This document shows, in pieces, positions 8,189-16,542 of a stretch of DNA of 64,000 bases. The notes below the pieces were generated by a model, which ran no database searches, was not told the DNA's origin, and saw only the letters and a list, made by a program, of their open reading frames with translations. The translations under genes were made by a program, and so were the position numbers. The first letter of the stretch is position 1, and each line of letters opens with the position of its first letter. Source of the DNA: Candidatus Krumholzibacteriia bacterium (GTDB lineage: Bacteria; Krumholzibacteriota; Krumholzibacteriia; LZORAL124-64-63); the NCBI GenBank assembly GCA_016744705.1, contig JADGDU010000003.1:1-64000 (forward strand), in the 5' to 3' direction.

Positions 8189-9016
8189 ATGTGGGACAAT
8201 ATTACCGGCAGCATCCTCATCGACCTCCTCGATATCATCATCGTGGCCTATTTGCTGTACCGTTTGATCGTCTTCATCAAAGACACCAGAGTCATCCAGA
8301 TGTTCCTGGGCCTGGGTTTCCTGCTCTTGCTTTCCTTTGTGGCCAGCAGTCTGGGCATGATCATCGTGGGCCAAATCATCGATACCCTGCAAACGGTTTG
8401 GGTGGTCGCTTTCATCATCATCTTCCAGCCCGAGTTGCGCTCGGCCCTGACCAACCTGGGCCTGCGGCGGGGTTTTGGCATGTTCAAACAGACCGATGAC
8501 ATTCCTGCCGAAGCGGAATTGCTGGCCTCCATCACCCGCCTCAGCAAGCGGGGACTGGGCGCCATCATCGTCATTGAAGGCGAAGTGCGCCTGAACAACT
8601 GGATCAAAAAAGGCGTCACCCTGGACGCGGAGATCACCGCCCTGACCATCGAAGCCATCTTCACCGTGCCTGGCCCTCTGCACGATGGTGCTGTGATCAT
8701 CAGCCAAAATAAAATTGCTGCCGCCGCCGTCATCCTGCCTATCACCGAGCAGGAAGAGCTGGCCTACACCCTGGGCACCCGCCACCGGGCCGCCATCGGC
8801 ATCAGCGAACAATCCGACGCCATCGTCATTGTTGTCTCCGAAGAGACCCGCGCCATCAGTGTGGTTTTTGAGGGGGAAATTCGCCGAGGGCTGGCATTGG
8901 ATGATGTGACCACAGAGTTGGAGCGGATCCAGCTGAAGAAGTCTGGTCCTGTGCGCAAACAGAAGAAAAAAGTAGAGGAGACTGTAGAGGCCGGTGAAGG
9001 AACTGCCGGCGCTTAA
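8189..9016 (+). CDS. cdaA: Diadenylate cyclase CdaA (c-di-AMP synthase)
   Basis: The enzyme makes cyclic di-AMP from two ATP at the membrane; c-di-AMP controls potassium and osmotic balance in many bacteria. The 275-aa protein has three N-terminal membrane helices (about 8-30, 36-60, 66-80), then the DAC (DisA_N) domain. Both catalytic motifs are present: DGA at 166-168 (in PLHDGAVII) and RHR at 198-200 (in GTRHRAAIG). The tail is charged and Lys/Glu-rich. The start ATG has GGTGG about 14 bases upstream, a rather long spacing. The gene sits 34 bases after the anti-sigma gene. No c-di-AMP phosphodiesterase or YbbR partner is adjacent. Confidence 0.95.
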   Translation: MWDNITGSILIDLLDIIIVAYLLYRLIVFIKDTRVIQMFLGLGFLLLLSFVASSLGMIIVGQIIDTLQTVWVVAFIIIFQPELRSALTNLGLRRGFGMFKQTDDIPAEAELLASITRLSKRGLGAIIVIEGEVRLNNWIKKGVTLDAEITALTIEAIFTVPGPLHDGAVIISQNKIAAAAVILPITEQEELAYTLGTRHRAAIGISEQSDAIVIVVSEETRAISVVFEGEIRRGLALDDVTTELERIQLKKSGPVRKQKKKVEETVEAGEGTAGA

Positions 9017-9035
9017 TTATTCGGCGAGCATTCTC

Positions 9036-11240
9036 TCAGCTTGCAGGCACCAATTTTTCATCCAGGGCCTGCATTGCCTCAGCCTCCAAAAGTTCCGGTC
9101 CCACTTTGGATTCAGACAGGGCTGCCTGTAGAAAAACCGTCACAATATCCGGGTCGAAACGTCCCCCTTCATCCAGTCGCATTTCTTGGGCGGCTTCCAG
9201 GATGCTCAAAGGTTTGTCCAAACCGATACCCATAATCATGGCTACGAAATTCTCCACAACCGTTACCACACGAGCGCTCAGTGGAATGTCCCGACCGGTT
9301 AATCCTTCGGGATAACCCTGGCCATTAAATCGTTCGTGATGGCAGGCCACCACTTCCACGATGGTGGTGGGCAAGTCCTGATCTTTGATCAAATCGCGAC
9401 CGCGTTCGGGGTGCTGGTAATAGACCTGCAACTGTTCTGGCGACATATCTGTTGGCGCCACCATCAAATCGTCCGACTGGCCCACCAGACCGATATCCCG
9501 CAACAAACAACCGTAAACCAGATCCCGGTGTTGGTCCGGAGGAAAGCCCATCTCTGAGGCCAATAGATTCAACTGCTTCACCATGTTTGTTGTCACATCA
9601 TCGGCGCCGTAACAACGAACTTCCCGTTGGGACATCAATGTCTGCACTAATCCCTGGGTGATATCAGCATCTTCGTTGTGGCCATCAAACCGGGCCAACA
9701 GACGAGCCGTGGGTGCCAGCAATTGCATCAGACGCTCCTCGGGGAACATCTCCATGCCATCCAGATTGCAACCCAGCAAGACCATGCCCAGGTATTCCTG
9801 TTCCCAGTTCAATCCCACCAGCCATTCCACTCCCGCGGCCATCATTTTTTCTTTGATGTCCTTAAAAAGAGAGGGCAGGTTGGCAACCCGAACCGGGCGT
9901 TCCATGGTTCGGAAGAACATCTGCAAACGTTCCTGCCCCAAATCCAAGGCCGTCCAGCCATTGTCGTGACCGACCATGAGCTGGGGGCGTATGGCATCGG
10001 CCGCTAGAAAGGCCAGCTCATCCAAGGGCATGGCTTTGACCGCATGGCGAGAAAAAATCCGCCAAAAATGAGGGCGATCATCAGCTTCGGGCAGCTCCAG
10101 GGCCAGGTGGTACAGGGTCTCTTGAAGATCAGAGGAGGAATCTGAACTGAGAGGAGCTGTCACGCTTTGGGCAGCTTCCACCAGATTTTCACTCTTTGGG
10201 GCGACCTTTTTTAAAACTGGTTTTTCCGGCTCGACACCAGACTGAGCTAGAACATTCATCAGAAGCTCGAAAGCAAAATTATCAACAACCGTGTATTCCC
10301 GGTCCTGGCCATTGTTGTTCAGAAAAACGACGCCGATGAGTTGTTGATCCTGAAGCAGAGGTAAAATCATTTCCGGATTCATCTTCTCCAGAAAATCAAT
10401 TTCACTTTCCACCAATTCATCATCCCGCAAATCCAAAATGGTCAGAGGGCGAGCATAGTTCACCAACTGGCGAGCCAGATCCCCGCCCAGGGGAATCGTA
10501 TACTCGTCATCAACACAGCAGAGATGAATTCCCTTGGGAAAGAGCAGAGTCACTTTTTCAGCCAAACCCTGGCTGAACAAAAGGTTACTCAGAGCGTCGG
10601 CAAATTCTTTACGGTCTTCACCGTTATGCCAAGTGCCCAGGGCCTGCACCGCATCACTCAAGGACATGTAGTGATGGTCTTTGCGCCGGCCTTTGCGGGC
10701 TTCCTTGCCGGTGAATTCACCCAGCAGGTCATCCAAACCACTGTCGGCGTCTTCCTCATCTTCATCGTCGTAGAAGCTCATGGCTCCCACATCCTCGGCC
10801 TCTTCTGAAGGGCAGGAGTCCTCAGGGATCTCATGGTCTTCAGGAGCCGTCGAGGGCAGCAACGCGGAATGATCCGGCGCTGTGTATTCCTCATCATGGA
10901 AATGCTGAACCGCGTCGTCCACGGTCAGGTAATATCGCAGGGGAAGGTCCTTGAATTTTCCATCAAGGAATTGACGAACAACAGTGCCCACTCCGGCAAA
11001 CACAGCCTCGCCACCGGAAGCTATTAGCTGCCGCTGGAAGTCTGCCAGAATGCGGGCTCCGCTGCCGCCTAAACTGGACAGCTGACTCAAATCCAAGACT
11101 AACTGGACCTTACTTCTGGACATGGCCTGGTCGGCCAATTCCTGGAGAGCGGTCTTGTCGGAACGACTCACGGAACCTGTAAGGGAAACTCCAAACAAAT
11201 CCGCATCCGACAATTTTAGTGATTGAAATTTGATAGCCAT
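9036..11240 (-). CDS. STAS domain protein with a degenerate HD-GYP domain
   Basis: The 734-aa cytosolic protein begins with a STAS domain (about 1-105, LVLDLSQLSSLGGSGARIL), followed by an acidic linker. Next come two regions that read like GAF/sensor folds (about 190-340 and 390-520) and a C-terminal HD-GYP-like domain (about 535-700). The GYP half is intact (HHERFNGQGYPEGL, about 634-645), but the HD dyad reads RD (LLRDIG, 581-582), the following Lys is Leu, and the late Asp is replaced (VVENFVAM). It therefore probably no longer cleaves c-di-GMP and may be a scaffold or sensor. The ATG at 11240 is chosen because AGGTGGG lies six bases upstream; a GTG at 11261 is also in frame. It lies downstream of a small HTH gene on the same strand. 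Confidence 0.75.
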   Translation of the reverse strand: MAIKFQSLKLSDADLFGVSLTGSVSRSDKTALQELADQAMSRSKVQLVLDLSQLSSLGGSGARILADFQRQLIASGGEAVFAGVGTVVRQFLDGKFKDLPLRYYLTVDDAVQHFHDEEYTAPDHSALLPSTAPEDHEIPEDSCPSEEAEDVGAMSFYDDEDEEDADSGLDDLLGEFTGKEARKGRRKDHHYMSLSDAVQALGTWHNGEDRKEFADALSNLLFSQGLAEKVTLLFPKGIHLCCVDDEYTIPLGGDLARQLVNYARPLTILDLRDDELVESEIDFLEKMNPEMILPLLQDQQLIGVVFLNNNGQDREYTVVDNFAFELLMNVLAQSGVEPEKPVLKKVAPKSENLVEAAQSVTAPLSSDSSSDLQETLYHLALELPEADDRPHFWRIFSRHAVKAMPLDELAFLAADAIRPQLMVGHDNGWTALDLGQERLQMFFRTMERPVRVANLPSLFKDIKEKMMAAGVEWLVGLNWEQEYLGMVLLGCNLDGMEMFPEERLMQLLAPTARLLARFDGHNEDADITQGLVQTLMSQREVRCYGADDVTTNMVKQLNLLASEMGFPPDQHRDLVYGCLLRDIGLVGQSDDLMVAPTDMSPEQLQVYYQHPERGRDLIKDQDLPTTIVEVVACHHERFNGQGYPEGLTGRDIPLSARVVTVVENFVAMIMGIGLDKPLSILEAAQEMRLDEGGRFDPDIVTVFLQAALSESKVGPELLEAEAMQALDEKLVPAS

Positions 11241-11317
11241 GCTACCCACCTTTGCCAACACCAGGACAACCGACGGCTGCCCTGGTGTTCATACTTCTCA
11301 AACTGTGTGTCGAAGAA

Positions 11318-11536
11318 TCATACAAATGCTTCCGACAGCCAACTGTCTAGAACCGAGCGCATAAATCTCCATTCGCTTCCAACCTTCTTCGCAGGAATTT
11401 TACCTTCCTTGGCCAGACGACAAACAGTTTTTACGTGCATTTTCAGGTACTCGGCCGCTTCCACTGAAGTCATAACCTGTCCCTGTTGATCGGCCCCCCC
11501 TATGTAGACCTTTGACGAATCATTGTAGTTCGGCAT
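11318..11536 (-). CDS. Small excisionase/MerR-type helix-turn-helix DNA-binding protein
   Basis: The 72-aa protein carries an HTH_17 (excisionase-type) winged helix: TSVEAAEYLKMHVKTVCRL is the helix-turn-helix and GKIPAKKVGSEWRF the wing, ending with SVLDSWL. Such domains bind DNA as small regulators or recombination directionality factors. No integrase or prophage gene is nearby, so a transcriptional role is more likely. The ATG at 11536 is preferred over 11623 because GAGGAG lies about nine bases upstream. It is 77 bases upstream of the STAS/HD-GYP gene and may be cotranscribed with it. Confidence 0.75.
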   Translation of the reverse strand: MPNYNDSSKVYIGGADQQGQVMTSVEAAEYLKMHVKTVCRLAKEGKIPAKKVGSEWRFMRSVLDSWLSEAFV

Positions 11537-11607
11537 GGGGGTTTCTCCTCTCAAGTCAATTGCGATGCGTGCCACATCACACGAATACACAAAAGAAAGC
11601 AACTCCC

Positions 11608-11646
11608 GTGCCCATTGTTGCATGCCCTCCGAATGGGCACATTTTT
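11608..11646. other. Inverted repeat with trailing T-run between HTH gene and helical orphan
   Basis: A 9-bp stem GTGCCCATT/AATGGGCAC with a 15-base loop is followed on the plus strand by ATTTTT. On the minus strand it lies between the stop of the 200-aa orphan (11761) and the HTH start (11536). Its loop is long for an efficient terminator. The rest of the 11537-11760 gap shows nothing convincing. Confidence 0.35.
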
Positions 11647-11760
11647 CCTGTTTTGAGGGGATTTAGGGGAATCCAGAGAAATCATGGAGCCGTTCACGAC
11701 CAAAGAAGATGGTGCAGGATACATCAAGACCTACAAAGACATTGCAATCCGCACTCCGGC

Positions 11761-12363
11761 TCAGGGAGAAAACCCTTTCCACTGTAAAAGATTGGTGGCC
11801 GGTTGTTCGGGGGACGGTTGGAAAAGGGCGTCGCCAAAATTGCGCAACCGCTGCCAACGCTCTTTTAGTTCCTTTTCGTGATTTGGATCGAGGGCTCCAT
11901 CGCACCATGCGTCCTGCCATTGCAGCAGAACTTCTTCCATTTCATCCATCACCAAAAAAGGGCTTCCCAAGTGAGCAAACCAACTGGTCATTCTGTCCCA
12001 TTTTGAATTTATCAACCATTGCTCTCGAGAGTCGCCTGCATCCAGGCCCGCCAACATTTGATCCAGGAATTCCGCCAAACGATTTAAGGCATCTGACCAA
12101 TGGAGGGGAATATGCCCTGGATCCTCCTGGCCCAGTTGAGCCAGGTCCGAGAGTGCCTGGGCCAAAGAAGCCAACTCTTCCCAACCCGCTTCATGAGCCA
12201 GGCCCCCTAGCAAATTGGCCTGAACATCCAACCGAAAGCAAACCGGCCAGGAGGGTTGCTCATGAATGTTCTGGGCATAAGAAAGGCGGAGCTGATTTAC
12301 CAGCTCCGCCAACAGTCGGGAAAATGTTACAGTTTGTGCTTCAGAAGATGGCCCGTGCTTCAT
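11761..12363 (-). CDS. Uncharacterised helical protein downstream of the degenerate chemoreceptor
   Basis: I do not recognise this 200-aa soluble protein. It is predicted mostly alpha-helical, with Leu-rich amphipathic stretches (FSRLLAELVNQLRLSY, ASLAQALSDLAQLG, LNRLAEFLDQML) and a Trp-rich C-terminal half (WLINSKWDRMTSWF, LLQWQDAW). No signal peptide or membrane helix is present. GGGAG six bases before the ATG supports the start. It lies 38 bases after the membrane protein gene 12402-14216 on the same strand, and the two very likely form one transcript and one functional unit. A histidine-phosphotransfer-like or chemoreceptor-adaptor role is possible given the neighbour, but no phospho-accepting histidine motif is evident. 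Confidence 0.65.
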   Translation of the reverse strand: MKHGPSSEAQTVTFSRLLAELVNQLRLSYAQNIHEQPSWPVCFRLDVQANLLGGLAHEAGWEELASLAQALSDLAQLGQEDPGHIPLHWSDALNRLAEFLDQMLAGLDAGDSREQWLINSKWDRMTSWFAHLGSPFLVMDEMEEVLLQWQDAWCDGALDPNHEKELKERWQRLRNFGDALFQPSPEQPATNLLQWKGFSP

Positions 12364-12383
12364 TCCCGCTCCCGGACATTGCC

Positions 12384-12402
12384 GCGAGCCGGTTTCGCTC
12401 GC
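12384..12402 (-). other. Intercistronic hairpin between chemoreceptor-like gene and its partner
   Basis: The 38-base gap holds GCGAGC and GCTCGC arms around a seven-base loop, starting right at the TAG stop of the upstream gene and ending about 20 bases before the next ATG. Without a T-run it is more likely an RNA-stability or translation-tuning structure than a terminator. Confidence 0.4.
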
Positions 12403-14216
12403 TAGGTCAAAGTGACTGCGCCAAACTCGGCAAGGTCAAAGACCTCTTCCTCATCGGCGCCGGCAGTTTGAGGCTCATCCACCCGAACGGCCCCAAATTC
12501 CCCCAGATCGTACACCTTTTCCTCTGGTGTGGAAAGCAAGGTTTCGGGTTCACCGTAGCCATCATCCTGCCCAGGGGTCACCGAAGTCATAAACCCGGAA
12601 TCCTCAGGTGTTTCCGTCCCACCAGTAAGCAAGTTGTCAGACTGGCTGAAGGGGTCCACATCCGTAACACTTTCTTTCAGCTCGCTACCGTTGGCAAAAG
12701 GATCGTGTTGAGTCAGGTTCAAGCCACCTTCGGGGGGATTGTCAGGGTTCCCCATAGAGATATCTTCCGAGTTAAATGCTGCACCCGTGAAGTTAGCTAG
12801 GGTTTCTCCCAATTGGGTCAAACGGTCGGCCTGTTGGCTGAAGGTTTGGGAGGCATCCACCATTTCCCTTGAGACCTGGGCCGCTGCTGGGATCAATTGC
12901 CCCGTCACTTCTTTCAACTTTGCAGAATCCTGGCCTTGGTCCTGATCAAGCCGGGCCTGGACCTGTTGCAATCGATTTTTGATGCGATCCTGGGTTTCGC
13001 TTTTATTGTTTTCACCCAGCGCTTTTGTCAATTGACGGAATTCATTGGTCAACTCTTCCAAAGCCTGGGTCATAGGCAGCAGACGCTCCCCACGGGTTCC
13101 CAGCCTGGCCACTTCCATGGCAATCTGGAAGGCCAATTTGCTACCCCGGTCCACCAATTCGTTCATCTGGACCAAATCATTGCCCAAGCCGGATTCGGCA
13201 CTCCAGGAGCTCACATCGCGGGAAATATCAGTAATGGCGGCCGAAATCTTACTGCTTTCATCATTACCAGCCATTTGGTCAACCCACTGGCTCAATTGAG
13301 ACAGCTGAGAGGAGAGTTTCTCCACAGTGACACCTTGGGCACCCAATTTTTCACGAGCGCTGCGGTTCCAACTGCGAGCATCCTGAACGATGTTGATGAT
13401 TTCTTCGGATTGGTGCTGGTCTTTGCTCCGAGCTCCCTTGGCTTCATTGCGAGCTGCTTCGCTTTCATCAAAAAGCTGGACGGCTGAATCAGCCAAATCT
13501 CCGGCATAGGGGTTGTCATATCTTCCCACCATGTCATCACGGGATTTATTTTTCATGGCTTTTTGCAGCCGGTTCAATTCACCTTCGAGTCCGGTGTTTT
13601 TCTTCTGGCGAGCCATTTGCAGCCGCCAGGAGCCCAAGGTTTCCGCTACAAATGCAGCGATTTTGGGGTCAGATTTGAGGCTGTTGTGCTGCCACGCTTC
13701 TTCGTTGTCCAAGCGCAATTCAGTGATTTGCTCCAGGACTCCAGTGGCAGCCACGTGGCGCGCTTTGGCTGAAGAGACAGCCCGGGCCACAGCCCAACTG
13801 CCCAGAAAACCAAGTGCCATCACACCCACAACCAGGATATACAATAGATTCAGGGGGTATTGCTGGAAATTGAACCATTGGTCCACTTGCATCAATCCTT
13901 GAGGGTTCCAAAGAATCAAAGGATCGATTTTACCCACAAAGAGCACCGCCCCTGCCAAACCCAATCCTGAAACCAAAGTGCTTATGGCAAAAAGGAAACC
14001 CAATCCCCCAGCTGACAAGCCCAACCCAGTGCTTTGGTCCGAAACTTTGCCGGGAGTTCCCGTGCTCACATTCACATCGATTTCCGGGGGACTGACTTGA
14101 GATTCATCCCCAAAATCTGCAAGATCTTCCATAGATTCCTCTTGAGTGGCCTGTTCATCGGCCAGACTTTCAAAATCCAGGTCGTCATCCCAATCAAATC
14201 GTTCTTTTTCGCTCAT
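12402..14216 (-). CDS. Two-helix membrane protein resembling a degenerate methyl-accepting chemoreceptor
   Basis: The 604-aa protein has an acidic cytoplasmic N-terminus (FDWDDDLDFESLAD), membrane helices at about 71-96 and 121-146, then some 330 residues of predicted coiled coil. Near its middle, LAFQIAMEVARLGTRGERL aligns with the tip region of chemoreceptor hairpins ([21 protein letters not shown]), but key tip residues differ and no HAMP or ligand domain is visible. The C-terminal 140 residues are low-complexity and acidic and end with two copies of a motif: VYDLGEFGAVRV and VFDLAEFGAVTL. AAAGGA lies eight bases before the ATG. It probably nucleates a protein assembly at the membrane. Its partner may be the 200-aa helical protein encoded just downstream. 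Function uncertain. Confidence 0.65.
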   Translation of the reverse strand: MSEKERFDWDDDLDFESLADEQATQEESMEDLADFGDESQVSPPEIDVNVSTGTPGKVSDQSTGLGLSAGGLGFLFAISTLVSGLGLAGAVLFVGKIDPLILWNPQGLMQVDQWFNFQQYPLNLLYILVVGVMALGFLGSWAVARAVSSAKARHVAATGVLEQITELRLDNEEAWQHNSLKSDPKIAAFVAETLGSWRLQMARQKKNTGLEGELNRLQKAMKNKSRDDMVGRYDNPYAGDLADSAVQLFDESEAARNEAKGARSKDQHQSEEIINIVQDARSWNRSAREKLGAQGVTVEKLSSQLSQLSQWVDQMAGNDESSKISAAITDISRDVSSWSAESGLGNDLVQMNELVDRGSKLAFQIAMEVARLGTRGERLLPMTQALEELTNEFRQLTKALGENNKSETQDRIKNRLQQVQARLDQDQGQDSAKLKEVTGQLIPAAAQVSREMVDASQTFSQQADRLTQLGETLANFTGAAFNSEDISMGNPDNPPEGGLNLTQHDPFANGSELKESVTDVDPFSQSDNLLTGGTETPEDSGFMTSVTPGQDDGYGEPETLLSTPEEKVYDLGEFGAVRVDEPQTAGADEEEVFDLAEFGAVTLT

Positions 14217-14530
14217 TAGCGGATCCTTTCACAATCACAGGTCCCCGATCTCATCACGGATCAGGCCACGCCAGGCGGAGTTTTTGATTCACTGGGAACT
14301 TCATCGGCAGTTGTGAGGAAAACCAAAGCAAAAATCGCCATCTATTCTCGATATTCCGTACCACCGGTGGTTCAAAAATGACCAGAAAAAGGAATAGGAT
14401 TTATTCGCCACAATTCATGGACCCGCTACCCCCATGCCAGAGAGCAAGTTACAGCCTTACCCCAATCCTTCAATTGGCATGTTCCCTGCAAGTGCTTTGG
14501 TGAAATCATGAACTACGGAGGGTAATTTTC
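14217..14530. other. 314-bp divergent intergenic region
   Basis: This gap separates the minus-strand chemoreceptor-like gene from a plus-strand orphan. The only clear element is a sigma-54-type promoter near its right end (14475-14490). An inverted ACCACCGGTGGT (around 14371-14382) could be an operator or part of an activator site. No reading frame with coding character was found. Confidence 0.5.
14475..14490 (+). promoter_or_regulatory. Sigma-54 (-24/-12) promoter
   Basis: TGGCATGTTCCCTGCA matches the consensus TGGCAC-GRNNN-TTGCA at 12 or more informative positions, with exactly ten bases between the invariant GG (14476-14477) and GC (14488-14489). A start near 14501 would give a 30-base leader ending in CGGAGGG and the ATG at 14531. 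A sigma-54 promoter implies control by an enhancer-binding activator; none is encoded in the window. Confidence 0.65.
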
Positions 14531-15346
14531 ATGCCGAAGGCACTGTGTCAATCTCAACGGCCACAATTTCTCAGCCTGTTTCCTGACTGGAGCGGGCCCC
14601 GGCCCTTGCGATTTTTTCTCTTGGAGAACTTGCTCGAAGCTCGTCAGGGTTCTGTATTTCCCACCAACATTGCCGGCCCGGATGAAGATGTGAATATCTA
14701 CCTCGCCGGGATGTTGACCAATTTTTTAAAAGGCCAATTCCCACAGGATGTGGTATTTGGTGCCGGGTCCCAGTTAAACCCTCCGGCCAAACATCTGAGC
14801 CGCCGCCAAAGGGCCCAATTTTACCGGAACAATGCCGACCACCGTCTCATCATGTTGGGCTTGTTTGACCGGGGCGATCATTTGCGTCGTCGGCCCTCAT
14901 TCTTTGGTATGAGCCGCCAGGAGGGCCGTCAAAGAGACTTGCAAGGGGGAGTGATTGGCTACCACATGGCAGCCAATCTGTTAGAAAACAGAAAGATGGG
15001 ATGCGGCGCTCTGGTTGATATCTGGCGCAAATTGGCGGAAAATTTTGAACTCTATGTGCAAGTCCTCTCCACCATGGCTGTGAGCCGGTTGGGGTTTGGC
15101 GCTAATCTTAGCTCCGCAGAGCTTCAATTCATGACCGCTGCACCGGCTACTGCCAATCCTTCAGCGTCCCACCAGATGGATCGTTTGCTGGATCTGTTGC
15201 TGGAGATGCGCCAACCGGGCGGGCACAAAAAAAGGGCCGAGGTTTATGACCTGGCCCTTCATTTGAATTTGGATCCGGAGAAGTTGCTGCACCAAGCCGG
15301 TGATCAGTTTGACCGACCACCGCAAAACTTGATGATATCCCCATAA
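14531..15346 (+). CDS. Uncharacterised protein behind a sigma-54 promoter
   Basis: I do not recognise this 271-aa protein. It lacks a signal peptide and membrane segments, and is rich in Arg and Leu, with segments such as DEDVNIYLAGMLTNFL, RRQRAQFYRNNADHR and GALVDIWRKLAENFELYV. The start is well supported by CGGAGGG nine bases upstream and by the sigma-54 promoter just before it. The 3' end overlaps the convergent hydrolase gene by 43 bases. Sigma-54 control often marks motility, nitrogen or envelope genes, so a link to the chemoreceptor-like gene divergently transcribed on the left is possible. That link is inference only. Confidence 0.7.
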   Translation: MPKALCQSQRPQFLSLFPDWSGPRPLRFFLLENLLEARQGSVFPTNIAGPDEDVNIYLAGMLTNFLKGQFPQDVVFGAGSQLNPPAKHLSRRQRAQFYRNNADHRLIMLGLFDRGDHLRRRPSFFGMSRQEGRQRDLQGGVIGYHMAANLLENRKMGCGALVDIWRKLAENFELYVQVLSTMAVSRLGFGANLSSAELQFMTAAPATANPSASHQMDRLLDLLLEMRQPGGHKKRAEVYDLALHLNLDPEKLLHQAGDQFDRPPQNLMISP

Positions 15347-16542
15347 AGCCCCTTGTCCCCATGGTTGGCCAAAATGGCGTGACCGCCATCGGCAAAGACC
15401 CGGAAACGAGATCCTTTGTTGCGCGATTTCTTTTGCAGAAAACGCAAGGAAGCCGGTGAGGCACGGTCGTCATCCTCGCATTGGGCTCCGTAAATGGGGA
15501 TTTTAATTTTCCCGATTTTACTTCTGGCCTTGTCCATGCCCTCCATCAGATCTGCATTCCAGCCCAACCAATTGTGCACAAAGCCGATATGGTGCAGCTT
15601 CATACGCACCACCAAACGTTGCAGGAAATTTTCCCGAGGCATAATGGCAGGAGAGAGCAGGACCAAAGAAGAGACGCTTTCCACCAGAGCCAGGTGCAAA
15701 GCCAAGGTGGCACCAAAGCCCATGCCCACCACGTGCACGGATCCACCACCACGAGCCAGCAAATGGAAACACTGCCGCCCCTGTTCCAGGGCCGCCTCCC
15801 AGGAGACTTCACTGATGGTATTGTCCGGAGTACCATAATCTGGTAAACGCAGCACATAAACATTCAAATCTGCGTCGTGAAGGCGCATGGCCAACTCTCG
15901 CAAGCTGCCAGGACTGGTCGACACACCGTGGATCAACAGCACAGAGCCCGCGGCCCCTTCTTTAATTTGCAGAAAACTGCGATCCATTTCCGGAATTTTG
16001 CGTTCGCTCTCAAAGGAAGAGATCAGGCGCTGGTGCGCCCGTAGGGTCATGACCTGGCCCCGGGCAGTATCGGGCTGTTGCTTGCGCGTGCGGGCCAAAT
16101 CCCAGGCCGAGAGAGTCAGATTCTGAGTCTGTCGGGAGAGCTGGACCTTTCTTTGCGCTTTTTGCTCCGGTGAGGCAGAGGGAGTGGGCCGGGGCGCCTG
16201 AGTCTCGGGCTGAGGCCGGCCCGGCTGGCGTTGGGGACCACGACTCCTGTTGCGGTTCGCGGCACCGGCTGATCGGGTGTTGCGATTCTCTGCACCCTGG
16301 CGACCACCACGAGGGTTGGGTTTATTGCCGGATTTCGCACCAGATTTCGCACCGGATCTTCCACCGGAGTTGCCACTGGAGTTTTGCCCAGAAGGCTTAC
16401 CAGTTCTGCCACCACTTTTGCTGCGGGATGATCCTCCGCGTCTGCTATTATTTCCATCTGCGTTCAATGAAAGCCTCAATTTCCATGATGGGATTTTCCG
16501 GTCATCAAATCTGCCGGAACCGTCACTATAACGTCTGGCCAC
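15304..16542 (-). CDS. Alpha/beta-hydrolase-fold protein with basic Gly/Arg/Asn-rich N-terminus and missing nucleophile
   Basis: The C-terminal 230 residues have an alpha/beta-hydrolase fold: SVLLIHGVSTSPGSL (oxyanion HG), a strand-turn VHVVGMGFGATLALH, a late acidic region IYGAQCEDDD, and ADGGHAIL with the expected histidine. The nucleophile elbow reads G-M-G-F-G, so the Ser of GxSxG is Gly and hydrolase chemistry is unlikely. Residues about 33-140 are low complexity (SGAKSGAKSG, RNRSRGPQRQPGRPQ), strongly basic, as in RNA-binding or condensate-forming tails. The GTG at 16542 lacks a good ribosome-binding site and overlaps the HAD gene by 67 bases; a TTG at about 16479, overlapping the HAD stop, is an alternative. 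The gene probably forms an operon with the HAD and glycosyltransferase genes upstream. Confidence 0.7.
   Translation of the reverse strand: MARRYSDGSGRFDDRKIPSWKLRLSLNADGNNSRRGGSSRSKSGGRTGKPSGQNSSGNSGGRSGAKSGAKSGNKPNPRGGRQGAENRNTRSAGAANRNRSRGPQRQPGRPQPETQAPRPTPSASPEQKAQRKVQLSRQTQNLTLSAWDLARTRKQQPDTARGQVMTLRAHQRLISSFESERKIPEMDRSFLQIKEGAAGSVLLIHGVSTSPGSLRELAMRLHDADLNVYVLRLPDYGTPDNTISEVSWEAALEQGRQCFHLLARGGGSVHVVGMGFGATLALHLALVESVSSLVLLSPAIMPRENFLQRLVVRMKLHHIGFVHNWLGWNADLMEGMDKARSKIGKIKIPIYGAQCEDDDRASPASLRFLQKKSRNKGSRFRVFADGGHAILANHGDKGLYGDIIKFCGGRSN

Noticed and set aside
11318-11536. Excisionase-like protein as a sign of a prophage or integrative element
   Set aside because: No integrase, attachment repeats or phage genes are found around it, and the tRNA gene in the window is 10 kb away and intact.
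11709-12800. Long open frame on the plus strand (363 codons)
   Set aside because: It is Pro/Arg-rich with no domain and lies opposite two genes with ribosome-binding sites and credible proteins on the minus strand; it is a shadow of their codon bias.
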